Translations under genes and position numbers: made by a program
In this document: piece by piece, positions 11,501 through 24,800 of the stretch
Layout of the letters: the number at the start of each line of letters is the position of its first letter
Position numbering within the stretch: the stretch's first letter is position 1
Assembly (NCBI RefSeq): GCF_027596085.1
Contig: NC_072456.1
Coordinates: 15,762,744 to 15,826,743, forward strand
DNA: 64,000 nucleotides
DNA from: Anoplopoma fimbria
Lineage: Eukaryota > Chordata > Actinopteri > Perciformes > Anoplopomatidae
Direction of reading: 5' to 3'
The notes under the pieces: generated by a model
The model's database searches: none
Seen by the model: only the letters and a program-made list of their open reading frames with translations
What the model was told of the DNA's origin: nothing

Positions 11501-14394
11501 ACAAGCCCTGACAAACGCCATGTACACAACCATGTGCCTTCCCAGTACACACTCACACAAACTCTTACTGGCAATGGGAAGTATGAAGATTAGCTGAGAC
11601 AAAGAAGGGATCAGTGATGGAGATATCATCAGGGAAGAGTGAACAACATGAAGAACATTATTCCTACCATGCCCCAGTGTTTGGCTGAAAAAACCCACAT
11701 GCACCCACAACACTAATTATGCACACAAACACACACACAGCAGAGATAATCATAGACAAGGCTAATCAGCTGACAAACCTGATAATGACTGTAGTGCTAA
11801 ACTTTGACAAAATATATACTGGTAAAAAGGAGCATAGACACAGTTCAGATAATGGTCAAGTTTATTTACAATACATGGAGTTATGTCTCAGTATGAAATC
11901 AGATGATAAAAGGCACTCCCCCTTTAGATCCAACCAGTTACATGTATCATCACAACAGTAGAAAGACGTCAGCAATAATGGGCACAATACATGCTGGGTA
12001 AAGTATGCACAGGTGGCCCGGTCTCGATAATCATTTGAATATTGGAACACAAAAAGAAAAGACAACAAAGCACTATATAGAGCATACTGTAAAAAGGGGG
12101 CTTGGTCTATAACTAGCCAAACAAGAAAGTTGTCATCCAAAGGTTTCTCATGAAAGGAAATGGCTTATGACTCACGTATGGCATCATAATGAATGTGCTC
12201 AAATGCATGTGGTATTTCCGATGTTCACAAGTTCACACGGTATCTTGGTGAGGTAATTTGGGGAATAATGTTCACTGTACATGTATATCCTTTGATATTT
12301 GAAGGAAGGCAATTTAGAATACTATTGGAATAGATAAACCTACTAAAAAACAAGTAAACAAAAGCCCTTTTTATCCTCATTAAAAACAACTTCATGTATC
12401 CTGGCTATACTATTCAGGTTTAGTTTAAAGGGGAGTAAGATAAAGGAGCAATAAAGCTTTTACTGTCCAATAACAGAAAAGAACCACAATGACAGTGAGC
12501 CCTTGACATATTGATTAATGTAATCGATCTCTACTTCAATTAGCTGCTTCATTCATGTCTGTGGGAAAATATGACTGAACTGTTGATGTGATCTATATGC
12601 TATTGTAGGGAACGATCAAACATTACTTAATGCATATGAGAGCATTCAGCGAATGGTAAAACACTCTTATTGAAGTGTGTGTGATTTATCCTTCATGAGG
12701 GGGTACTCTGATCAACACATGCCACTTAGAGGACATTTTGTTTCAAATTGCTTTTCTAAACTTCAAGTTTAAATGAAACAACTAACCATGGCTGTGGTCA
12801 TTCAAAAGCAACGATGACTCACACAGGAATGTAATAAGATGACCAAATAGTAGAGTTCTAGGCCAGCAACTGGCCCAAAAGTGTAAGCGATGCATATTTG
12901 CACCAACTTTGACAGATAGAGTAAAAAAAAAATGTACGAACTCCTTAACACAAGAAATGCACCCTTTCCCAACCCCCAGGATTTAAGAAAGTCACAGAGC
13001 TGTTCTAACCTGTCTGGTGTTCTATGCAGTGATAGAATGATAGGAAAAACACACATTCCGGTTGGTGCGAAATAGGAGGTCTTTCATTCACGCTCAATTG
13101 GCAACAAGTAAATATAGCTGCAAGCATGAAGATACAGGTGTGCCACAGCTGCGATTGTATTTATTGCATTTGGAATGTATAATGCATATTAAACAATTAC
13201 TATTCTGATGATGAGAAACATATTAGCAAATTTGTACAAAGAATTTGGTAACTAAATCTAATGCAAAGTTAACACAGCTCTCTAGGTAATGGGAGAGATT
13301 TTGGACACAGACAATTGATGACTTTAACCCTGATTGATATGATTGATTGTGTGATTTGTGACAAAAAAAACCAACAACATTAAGCATCCAAGTGTTGCAA
13401 GTTTACAGAGTCCAAACCAGCTGACTTCTGGAGCAGCATAGTGTTTTGTAATACAGATTGGAGGAAAGCAACTAAAGATGCAGTTTTTGTTACAGACTGC
13501 AAATTACAGCATGATTATTTTGCACTATACAGGGCCTTATTAAAAAATAAGCAGCAAACCAATATAGGGAATTTAAAAAACTTTTGTAAGAGGGACCTCT
13601 GACTGAATTATGCAGTAAAGTAAAAATAACATTAATAATCACATAATTAAAAAGTATAACTGAGTGCCATGTAGCTTATTCATAGACTCAATGGCCCACC
13701 ATGTTGTGTTCTAAAGCTAAGCTGTAATTGTAAAAGTGTCTGTTAAAGAAACATACATTTTATTCTCTCCCGACACAAAAGGTTTACTTATACCCCCATC
13801 AACGTAAAGACAAATCTTTTGATGAGGTCTGCACAATTGAGCTGATACAAAACACACTTACCAGATAGTATTCAAAAATACATCTCCGAATTCAGTCTGG
13901 AGTTATTCAGCTCAAAGCCTTGAGTTCAGAATTGACATATAAATGTGTTCCTCATACGCTTAGCATTATTTCACAAGCTAACTGACATGACCAAAAATAC
14001 CCAAACTTGACTGTTAAACTTATTAGGCAGCTGCAAAATTGAAAGGATATGAGGCAAGAGCTTTTGATAGGGCAAGGAAGGAAATTAAATAATGTAGCAC
14101 ATGGGGCACATATATTATTAAAAAATATGATCCAGCCTTGAAATAACATAAAGCTTTCACATTTAACATGAAGTAGGTGGTCCATATGTGAGGTTCTGCA
14201 GAATTTAATAATTCTTTATAATCGTCTGATGTTTTTATAGAGGCCCAATGCCCTGCCTTTAACTATCAATGACAAGCACACTTATTGTCTGCCAGTATTA
14301 TGATCCATAATGACTATACTCTGTCTAATTTACTCATTCGTGGTGTGAACAAAACTGTAGCAACAAGATATTCAGTTGTGTCACTCTTTCTTTC
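11501..14394. other. unique noncoding sequence
   Basis: Long AT-rich unique sequence. Open frames at 11456-11713, 11862-12140, 12802-13056 and 13952-14185 (all minus) are unremarkable. No transposon family was recognised. Confidence 0.55.
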
Positions 14395-14760
14395 ATGCCT
14401 CAACCTGAACTCTGGCTTTTAATTTGCTCTTCTCCGGGAGGTGAGATTGGAGGGCGTTCGCTGGGGGAAATCGATGGGAAAAAAAATGGGATGGAATCTG
14501 CTGAGTTGATCAGAGCCTATGGAGTCAGCCCTCGTGGGCATAAAGAGAACATTGGAATGAGAAACTCTGGACAATGTTTTTAACTTCTACCAAGAGGCTG
14601 ACGAAGGCAATCTGCTCTCCCAAATTCCTTTGCCGAATGTGCTTGCAAGATTAATTTCTTGTTATTTATAATTGATTGCTTCTGTATGGACTCCTTGCTG
14701 TCTTCCGACGGCTCCACAGATTCCAAACACAGGAGTACGTTTCCAAGAAGGGAGTCGGAC
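14395..14760. other. candidate conserved noncoding element
   Basis: A balanced-composition stretch with several CpGs, a GGAATGAGAAACTC/ACAATGTTTTT block near 14553-14580 (ACAATG is a Sox-type core) and an ATTGATTGC block near 14672. It lacks low-complexity sequence and known repeats, unlike its flanks. This is a composition-based guess. The 62-codon frame at 14395-14583 has no recognisable domain. Confidence 0.25.
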
Positions 14761-17700
14761 TGGATACTGCTGTTGGCTTAGGAAGAGCCGTTCTTTTTAG
14801 TTGCAGATGTGGTTTTAAAATAACAACTTGAACATACTTTTGCACCTGGAATAGGAGTTTTATTTTAATTTTTCAAAGATGACCTTAATCACTAACATCC
14901 ATCTGTAGTTGAATTAAGCATCAAACTTTGGAGCACAGGCAAAGTTCATGTTCCATGCATCTAACTCAATTAAAGCTTGTTTGTCCAGGCATGTAGAATT
15001 AAATCAAGGAAGGAAATGACTGAACAGTTGCTCTTTTCATCTGTTTATTAAACATTACTGGATTCAATTCATTCCTGGTATGTTAATGAGTGTTTGAGGT
15101 ACAGTAAAGGCTGTTGGCGCTGCTAAAGCAAAACAAGGTCAGTAACAGAGTGTGTTTTGGCTTGAGTGTGAGGAAGGTGGAGTGATCAAATGTCACTTTC
15201 AGAATTCCAGGTACAATATGATATGATCTTAAATTTCCTTCACGTAATCACTTACAGGTGTTATTCTCTGTGTGTACTGCTTCACTACGTCCTTCCTTTT
15301 TATAAAGCAAATTGCTCCACTTTTTGACCCAAAACTCTTGGACAGCACTGAAGATTATCCCCAATTAGCCAGAGAGCTCTGCCAGTAACAGGCTCCCCTG
15401 TTCTGTCATCAGACAGTGTGTCATCATCACTGCCCACCACTACAGCGCCGGACACCCTGGGATGTGCTGTCGTCTGCTAGTCCTGTCAGTGTCACAGCAA
15501 CTCGTTGTATGTCTAAGCCTCTGCCAACGTGACACACAGCGCTGTCACTGAATCGTTTGTAGCGCTCATTTTTCCTTACAGCATTTACTCCCCCCTGCAT
15601 CAACTGCTCTCTCAAGCTTTTACTTTCTCCTCCCCCTACGTCTCTCTCATGCCTACATCTCCTTTTAGTCATTATTCGGGTTGATTCCTTGCATCCTTGC
15701 ATATTTAGAGGAACAGAACAAATAATCTGCTTCATGGGTTTAGAACCTGGTGTAAAGGACCGTATGCAGGCTAATGGTTTACAGAGATGCAAAGCAAACC
15801 AATCTCATAAATATCTTTGTAGGTTGATTTGGCAGTTTGGCCTATTGGATTGTGAATTCGTAATGCCGACAGTAATTCTGAATTTGGATTTGAGACACAA
15901 TATAAATGGGTACTCCTCCGTCACACAAACTATGATGCCATGTGATTAATGAAACTTTCCCATTGAGAACCAGCTCAGCTTAGAGCTCATCCAAGTGGGG
16001 ACATTTAAAGTAACACAGCCACTAATGTTTATGCTCCACAGTGAAGCAATTTAGCCTCATACTGAGTACTTTGTATCATCCCCACTGTCATTTCCCTAAT
16101 AAGCAATAAATATTATGTCATACTTTACCTTGCTTTAGTTTATATAAGTGGTATGCAGGTGAGTTGATAAAAAAAAATTAACACAAGTAAAGGCTGCATG
16201 CATGTGTGGATATGTCACTTACACTCGATTCTTCCTGTTTTAATTGTGCTGGTGTAATAATAGTTTTACCTTATAAATTAGTTACACATTCTGCAATTTG
16301 ATGACATTTCCAGCGTTTCTTCATTTCCTCCATTGTTAGTCATTGTCTTCGTCTAGCAGCAAAGTTGGAATGCATACCACTTTTGCACCAGCCGCGTATG
16401 AAGAAAAAATACATTTTCAATATAGCGCAACCTAAACCAGAGAAAAAAAAATAATGGAGTAAACTTTAAATCACATTCTTTAAGAGTGTAGATCTGGTGG
16501 AGATAAATAATCATATGTTGTGTAACAAGTATTTTTCTAAAGGAATGCCTTCATGTTTAAAACCGCAATAGCCTCAGTCAAAGCAATTAGTGTCCTCCAC
16601 CAAAGTAACAGATCTGCTTGCAACCTACTGTAAATGGCATAGCGCCATGATAACATTACCCTGCCGTTTTAATGATACTTCCCCATCGTCTGAGCCAACT
16701 CACTAATGATCAAACTGGAACTGTACATAAACACATAAAACCACTCAACTCTGCACTTAATAACTAGCCCGGTTGCTTTAGAGGGTTTATAAAACCTCGC
16801 TAAACAGACAGTGTCTCCATTTCTCACGCAACGTCGGGAAGCTAATTATTTCAGCATTGTGACGGCTGCTGCATGGCTGTTCACAGTATGGGAGCTCCTT
16901 TGATAGTGCAAATCTGTCCACTCATCAGCTTCAGACTCCAGACTGTTAATGATTATTTGGCTCTGGGTGGCTTACTCATTCTTCACCACGCTCATATGAT
17001 AAGGCTAAACCACAGGACAAACAGGTTGGGCAAACAGACCTACCCACAACACTTCATCGCAAATACTCCCTTTGATCAATCTTGCCATAGTTTATGTTTT
17101 TATGAATATCTGACAGAAGCTATTATTCTGTGCGTACTTGCTGTGAGTATGCAAATTATATATATAATGTGAAACTGGTATCGGGGTTCAAATACATCTT
17201 GCAGTGAAAATAGCACCCGTGCAGTGTTCAAATGGCAAACAGGTTGCGAGTTTAATCTTACAAAGTGTGGGATGTTTCCACCTGGTGAACCAGCGGTAAC
17301 ACGAGGTCTCCACTGCACTGTGCTCTGCAATGTGCTTTGTAAAGTGACACTTAAAGGATGTCTGTGAGCCTCCCTTCCTGTCAGAGCCAGCAGTCCACTT
17401 GAGACTCAAGTACCAACATGTATTCACACAACCACCCAAAATAACCCAAGCAGCTTGGCACATCGCAACCCCACAGTGACCACGCAAGGAGCTGCCATTT
17501 ACAGGGAAAGTTTACGAGAGAACCAGGGCACAAACGGACAAAAACACTATTGTATGTGGTTTGTTTTAATTAGTTATTATTCCATTAGCTGCTTAAGCTT
17601 GCAATTTAAAACCTGAACTGAAGAGAAAATAATGTATGTATTCTTAACTGCTGCTGCAAATTGGCCCACTGGTGGATGGCAGTGTTTTGAAGTGCTACTA

Positions 17701-18873
17701 CAAATGCATAATCAGTGCCGTCAGCTTATAGAGTGGCTTTGGATCACATTAGCCAGTGGCAGGCTTGTTGTAAAAAAAATAAAAAGAAGAAAATAGCCTG
17801 CTTTTCTCGGGTTATTCTGGGGCTTTTGTATTATACTGGCTGCAGGCAAGTGGACTGCCTCCTTCTCAGCTTGCTGTCAGCCTCTCAATTGAATTACTCT
17901 AATGTTTTATCCCTCACTGTTCCCCGCTTGTAATGAAATTAATGCCACTTTAATTTGTGGCACCCTCTTGTTAGGTCTTGGGATGCAGAATGAATGTGGC
18001 ATTGTTTGACTGCAGGACACGGCGGAGAAAAACAACACGTTAACTGACTTGTAAATGGGTCTTATAAAGTGTCTTTCCAGGATGCTTTGAAATTGCTTGA
18101 GCAGTGTGGTCAGTCAGTTTTATTTTTTCACTCCTCTCAGCACCCATGGTTTCATCATACGTCCATTAGTTTCCAAAGTGTTGCCATAAAACCTGTCACA
18201 GGATAGGAATTTGGTGGCACACGCCTCACTGAAGTAGTATGATATACCTCAACTCAGTGTCAGGTGATCCCCTGAATCGTTCAGTGTGGGAATCAATGTT
18301 ACATCCTTGGTCCATTCATTCTCACAAAGGCAGCAGCTCATTGATCAGTCTGCTCCCCTCCATCACTGCATCAGTCTCTCAAAGCAGAAGGGGGGAAATA
18401 TATATTTTTCGATGCAAAATGAGCAGAGCTATTACTCGGCATGCTGACAACCAATCAATTCCACTACACTGTTTTCTGTCTTCAGCTGGAGGAGATGCTC
18501 GATTAAATGAGCAAGATAAACCGGGCATGTGAATCTGGCTGTCAAAGCTCTCCTACAGATGGACATTTTATGAATAGGAGTGAAAGCCAGTATGTGTATG
18601 TATGTGCACGCTCCCTAACTCCTCAGGCAACTTTGAATAATTGTAGTTTCACATGAAAAGTCTGTGTGTGTGTGTCTGTGTGTGTTACCCCGATGAGTAT
18701 TAATGATGAAAGCAGTTGAAGAATTGCTGTGAGTAACAGGAAACAATCTTTAAAGTCTGCTTCTAGCATCACATCAAAAATGTATTTCTTCCCACAAAAT
18801 CAATTACTCTTTTTTTCGCCTATTTTATTATTGGCATATGCACAGGAAATAAACAGTTATGTGAGAATAAGCA
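14761..18873. other. unique noncoding sequence
   Basis: No gene recognised. Short frames at 15427-15792 (minus), 16873-17172, 17188-17487 (minus) and 18239-18532 show no domains. The part at 16680-16870 is moderately CpG-containing and free of recognised repeats. Confidence 0.5.
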
Positions 18874-19111
18874 CTGGACATCTATTGCATTCTGTCCATC
18901 CTGGGAGAAGGATCCCTCCTCTGTCGTTCTCCCATAGGTTTCTTCCTTTTTTCTCCCTGTTAAAGGGTTTTTTTAGGGGAGTTGTTCCTGTGCCGATGTG
19001 AGGGAAGGACAGAGGATGTCGCATGTGCACAGATTGTAAAGCCCTCTGAGGCAAATTTGTAATTTGTGATTCTGGGCTATACAAAATAAACTGAATTGAA
19101 TTGAATTTAAT
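18874..19111 (+). mobile_element. LINE-like 3' tail with TTGAA repeats
   Basis: It carries the ordered blocks GGGAGAAGGATCCCTCCTCTG, then a TTTCTTCC-TTTTTTCTCCCTG block, TTAAAGGGTTTTTTTAGGGGAG, AGGACAGAGGATGTCGCATG, GATTGTAAAGCCCTCTGAGG and GGGCTATACAAAATAAA. It ends in GAATTGAATTGAATTTAATT. I recognise this as a very common teleost 3' tail ending in (TTGAA)n. The LINE clade is uncertain. No ORF remains and no target-site duplication was found. Confidence 0.7.
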
Positions 19112-21480
19112 TGGACTGCAGTCATAGTAATTGTCCAGGTTTTGGAGCAGTCTTCCACCTGCTACATGTAAAATAAGTCAGCTGGTCAAAATGGGTGTAT
19201 TCAAGCCCCACTGAGTCACACACAACACAACCATCTGCTTCTGTTTTTAACACTTTTCCAAAATGACTTAGTTACACCAGCCAAATTATAACTGCTTGGT
19301 GTGTGTCAGTCAAAATCAATCAGATGTGTAAATCAATGATTTCAGTGAATCATGTACAAATTGTGCACTTACCCAGTAAAGTTTACATTTGGATACACAG
19401 TACATGGCTAATTGTGTGTCATGCATCCTTTTTAAAACATGTTATTGCTTTATGAAAGCCTCATCTTTCTTAATGAACTAACACTACTCAGGTTTCAGCT
19501 ATGTTCTCGAAGGGTAGCTTCCGGGTGGCATTTGTTTACTAAATTAAATTATGAGAGCCATCTCGAGTGTGACAGGTGAGCAAAACAGACGGTCGAGGGT
19601 TTCTTCCCCTTATCCCGTGGAGAAACTTGGATCCAGAAGCCTGGCACTAATGATTTCATTAACATGGTTAACAGGGCATCAGTACACCTGTTCACAGGCG
19701 TTTCAGCAGATACTTGGTAACCTTGAGACAGCAGTGCGAGGCCCCCGCCAACACTACTTTTGTATGGCTGCTTTTCCAGCTCTTTTTATTTTTTATTCAA
19801 AGCTACAGTGCTTGGCGTTGACATTTTTCTCCAAGCACAGAACAAGTATGTGCTGTTCTGAGTCAAAATATCTCCTTGGTTTTGTGCCACATGTAAGTTG
19901 TATCACACTATGCTACACTGAGAAGGAATAAATCTAATAGTTTTCATTCTAAAGAATAATTGTAAAATGAAAAATCTATGATATATGTATCATGTGGGAG
20001 ATTAGCACAGAATCCTAGAATAGCAGATTACTGCTGGTTTTTCACTGGAAAGAGATAAGTGAGTTCCAATTTCTCTTACATATTGCTCCATGCTTGATCT
20101 GACTGTTTCAGAAGAAATCCCACCAATCTGGCCCTGCAAAAATCTCTCAAAATGCATAAGAAGTCTGACCCTTGTTGTTTTTTCACTCCTCTTTACAACA
20201 GTTGAATCTCTGGATAAACCAGCTGGAAATTCTCAGGTCCTCCTGCTCTTTGCTGTGATGTCTCACATCGCTCTCCTAGCCTCTGATTGTGTCTCTCTCT
20301 GGACCCCTTTTCTCAACCTCTTTTCTCACATTATCTGCATGCTTTAATGGTCTGTAACTTGTCAAGAGGGCCTATCTGTCTCCTCGCCCCCTCATCTGAC
20401 AGCCTCAGTGGTGTTTCCCCCCTTCGTGCCTCAGAATGTGATCGATAGCCTCTGAGCCCCCCACCCCACTGTCTTCGCAGGTGGATATCATTAAGGGATG
20501 ATAAATGCTCTATCAAACCAAGCAATCCTCTAACCTAAACTGAGTAGTTCAAAAGTGCTTCATGAATACACATGCACAGAAACAAGCATTTGCACACAAA
20601 TTGAATTGTGAAAATATGAACACACACACAAAACATTGGAGAGTTTCAGAATCAGGTTTTAGTTGGTAAAACTTTTTTTTTTTTCATGTGGAATGAATAG
20701 CCAGCTTCTCATATAACACTGTTGGCCACTCAAATACCTGCAAAGGCGTATTATTGGCTAGATTATTGCAAGGATCTAGCTTCCGCCCACCTCTCAGTAG
20801 TCTTAATTTTGACCCTTACCCTGTGCAATACATGGAAAGCTGCCAGTGAGTATGCTCTTGTGAGCGTGCTTCTTTTAGCTGCAGGCTGGGAGCACATAAC
20901 CCAGACGTGGCGCTCTACTTTTTCCAGGTTCTATGCACAGAGTGCAGTTGCTTGTTCAATAAAATCTGCACTGGAGGATCAATAAGCTTATTCTGATGAG
21001 TGGTAATTACATTTCATTGTCTTTAATATGACTGATCAGGAAACATGAGTAATTCTTCTGCAAAATGATATGTAAATGCTGTCTAATCGACAAATCCATT
21101 ATGATATGAACATTTCATAAACCACTCAAGACACAGTTGATATGAATATGATGGTTGGTGATTATTGGGTCTTAGTTTCAAGCAAAATGCTATATATATT
21201 TGACTATTGGGCACACATTTAGTGATATCTTCTGTAAAATTGTTCTTAAGGACTTGGTATTTTGGTTTTGGCTGCTACACAGTAAAAAGCTAAGCTTATA
21301 CAGTATCAATTCCAGACAAATATAATCTTTCTGCTTTGCAAAGAGCTGTGGCATTTTCACAGGGTTAAGGTTTACCCAACATCCTGTGGGAACAGTGGAA
21401 CTTCCAAGTTGATATTATCAGCTCCAGGTATAAACCAGGACTTGGTATGAGTATCATGGTTTTCACAGCGGGCACACAAA
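19112..21480. other. unique noncoding sequence
   Basis: No gene recognised. A block near 19540-19760 has a homeobox-type ATGATTTCATTAACATGG and several CpGs. Frames at 19551-19931, 20090-20347 and 20722-20985 show no domains. Confidence 0.5.
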
Positions 21481-21727
21481 GAGACCAAACTCAACCTGGA
21501 GCGTGGATCAGATCCAAGCTGCTGTGTTTTGTGAATCAAGCTGTGCCTTAAGAGAGAGGTAAGTCAAACTCCTCAGAACAAGCACCATATTCAGGAGTGG
21601 CATGGGTCTTGTGTTAGATCCTCGCTGATATGCAGCGATAACAGGCTCTCTTTATCACGCACAAAAATACACAGACACACAGTCGCCCATGTCCACACAC
21701 GCTATCTTTCTGTTCCTCTCTTACAGA

Positions 21728-21819
21728 AACACCCACTTGCGCAGACACACAGTCAGCTGTGTGAGATCCCATAACAGAACAAACATTGTCCGACAGACTA
21801 CCTTAGAGGACAGAGAAGG
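21728..21819 (+). other. exon-like segment with splice-site context
   Basis: The segment is preceded by a pyrimidine-rich tract ending TTCCTCTCTTACAG, a good acceptor, and followed by GAAG|GTATGT, a good donor, giving a 92-base potential exon. About 170 bases upstream lies GAGAG|GTAAGT at about 21558, another strong donor. Only one of the three frames is open across it. I see no protein domain, so an untranslated or noncoding-RNA exon is as likely as a coding one. Chance splice-like sites are frequent in vertebrate introns. Confidence 0.2.
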
Positions 21820-24800
21820 TATGTGCCGCCACCAGCAAAAGGCCTATTATTTTAATGGGCTCTTGTGTTTTCTCAAACGCTAGGGTTGCAGTAGAATAAC
21901 CAAGGCTTTAACACTGCAGATAAGAACTAGAAAATACATTACAAGGATGGCTCAATGTGCGTTTGTATAACCTGTGTACGGACAACTGTCGCCGATGTAA
22001 GTGAGATTAACGTGTCTAAATATTGTTTTTGGAGTGGTCATGTTACGTCTTGCACTTTCATTATACTGCATGACAAAACGCCGTAGCTTCCAAAGAAATG
22101 CTGCATTATGCGGGTAACGGGGAATCAGGGCATTACTCTAGGGCTGTAGCTAGTTTTGTATCTTTGCTCAGTGCCTAAAACACCCATCAGTATCTTAGTA
22201 ATTTCCTCTTGATCTTTATTAATTGATCCATTTTTTAAGCACAAGAGTTACCAAGTGCTAACGCCAGGTTTGTACTTGTTTAAACACAAATTTAGACCAC
22301 AGAATATGCCAGAAATATAGCTTTGACTCCCTGACACGAGGGGAGGCGAGGATGTCTGCGTTGTCTTGAGTTATCTGGAGCTGCAGGACCCTCCCCAGGC
22401 TCTCCGAGTCCAACTACATGAACGATATATCAGGCAGGGAGCGAAGGGAGGAACGATAAAGGGAGGTTGCAGGGAGGATTGGCGGACGTATCTGCCAAGG
22501 TCTAGGTTCACCAACTCTACTGTTTGACTTGGCCCGACTGACGAGGACATGATCATCATAAGAAACCTGCAGAGAGTTTTATTACTGCCAATTATCACTA
22601 TCTGTCCTACTCCTCATAACAAACTCGTCAAAACATCATGTTGAAAATATGCTGTTTAGGGGTCAGACATGGGCTGTTTTGAATCATGCACTTTATGCTG
22701 AAAGTTGTGTTCTGACTTTCTGACCTCTGGCTTCTCTGGCGTTTTCATAAATTTGCTCCTTTTACAAAAAATCCCCCACATTAATTACTCTTCTATGACA
22801 AAATATTGAAAACAAGGCTTGTGTTTACTCCACAAAATATCCTTGCCTGATCTTTAATACTTTTTAACACTGACAACTCTGCCTTTTTGTTCAAACATTT
22901 ACTTCTAATCATACAACCCCAGTGGAAATCAGAGGAAAATTAGGCTACCAAGCAGAATACATTTGGATGGTTCAGCTGAATCAGAGGAAGTCCTCATTTG
23001 CCAGTAGACCTAACTGATTGACAGTGAACCCTTAACTGTCCTACGTGAGGCTTCTGGAGGGGCTGCATTAAGATCATTAACACCTTCAAAGGAGCCCTGT
23101 GATGTGTATGTTGGTGGGTGGAGGATGAAGTCTTTATCTAAGGTTGGTCATTTAGAGAACAGGGACCCCTGTCGTGTTTTACTCTCCCAGTTGGAAAGTA
23201 AATGTAGGTGGTATCTTTCAAGATGCTAATTTATGTGTCCCCGCCGGCAGCTTAAGCCCTGCTCCCTTTTGAATTGGTAACACCACCAGCTGGTGTGTCC
23301 CCTCTCTTGCTGAAAGCAGCATTGTTTGTGGAGGGTTGAAAAAGTGTTTTGCGTATAAAAACCTGTCCCTGATCCTGACAGATGTGTGGGCCACAGCTTA
23401 AGCACTTTCCTAATGTGTCTTTAGAAACATAAAGACAGTCTCTGTCACATGCAATGTTCCACTGGAGGGAACTCAGTTCAGCCTAGTCTTACAGTACACT
23501 CACTATTTCCTTGAAACTGTTTTGTGATTGTGTTCCTCTTTTTCTTCAGTGAAAAACAAGCTGGTGTGTTAATGGTTGTCCAAACCATATCTAAGTATCT
23601 GATTCTGGGAAAATAACGCTCAATGTGTACGGTAAGAGACGCCTGTTTGGGAGTTAGGTATCTCTTTCTGTAGCATTACAGTTGTGCTGGCATTACACTC
23701 ATTTCAGCAATTTAACCTATTTCAGAGTTATATACTAATATCTGAGTTATATCTGGACAAATAAAAGTACACTCCCATCATTAGTTGTGAGAGCACAGTC
23801 AGAGCTGTCTTATTATCAGATGTATTTAGACACACAATGTGTGATGATGCGTTTTCTTTGGCTGAAGGCAGCACACTGGTGTTGACAGGATCTAGTTAAT
23901 ACAGTTTGTTCATGGCAGTGTTAACATACATTTCTCTAACTGTCGAATTGCTATAAAAGTGAAAATAAATTCTCAAACATTTCAATGGCCACAGAATACA
24001 ACACAGGTAGTTAATCTTGTCTGTTAGAGAAACCGCGAGTGTACCTATGGCTAGATGTTAGCTGGAGATTACAAAGTGTATCTCTGTTGCCTGTATCGTC
24101 CACTGTGTTTTAGCCTTTTGCAGGGTTTTTTGTGGTGACAGGAATAAAGGAGAGAACACAAATCGAATAATCACAGGTTTTCTCAAATTTCTTTTTTTTT
24201 AGAGCATGATATATTTAAAGAGTGATATATTCCAAGCCTAAGTATTATTTATGTACAATGTATCAAACACCACTCTACGAAATCACCCCACACTACCTCT
24301 GTATATCAATCCGACCCCAACTTAATGAAACACTAATACCACGTCAGATGCTGGATGATTCCTGCTGTAGCCACCACATAAATGTATAATATGTACATCT
24401 GAAGGAATACAAATGAATGCCTTATGACAGTTGGTTTTTGAATATGAATATGAGTGTGTCAGAGAGAACTATATGATGACTACACAGTCAGACAGCCTCC
24501 ATGGGCTTTCTAGTGATTTCTTAATGTCAATGATCTTTGTGTGAAACTTTAGACCGACTGTCTACTTTCTTATCAGTAGCACAGATAGAGAGATCTTGCA
24601 CAGCGTCTCATGGATTAAATGTTACTCCCACGGATAATTTGCTTGTTTTGTTTGGTGAGAGTCATTTTGGAATGCTGCCACAGGGCCAATTTAAAAAAAA
24701 CAAGCAGATTCATTACTTATATAAGACGCAAATAATTACACGGGCAGGTACAAGAGCACTTGAATATGTCCCAAACCTCCCTAGGCCAATATACACAAAG

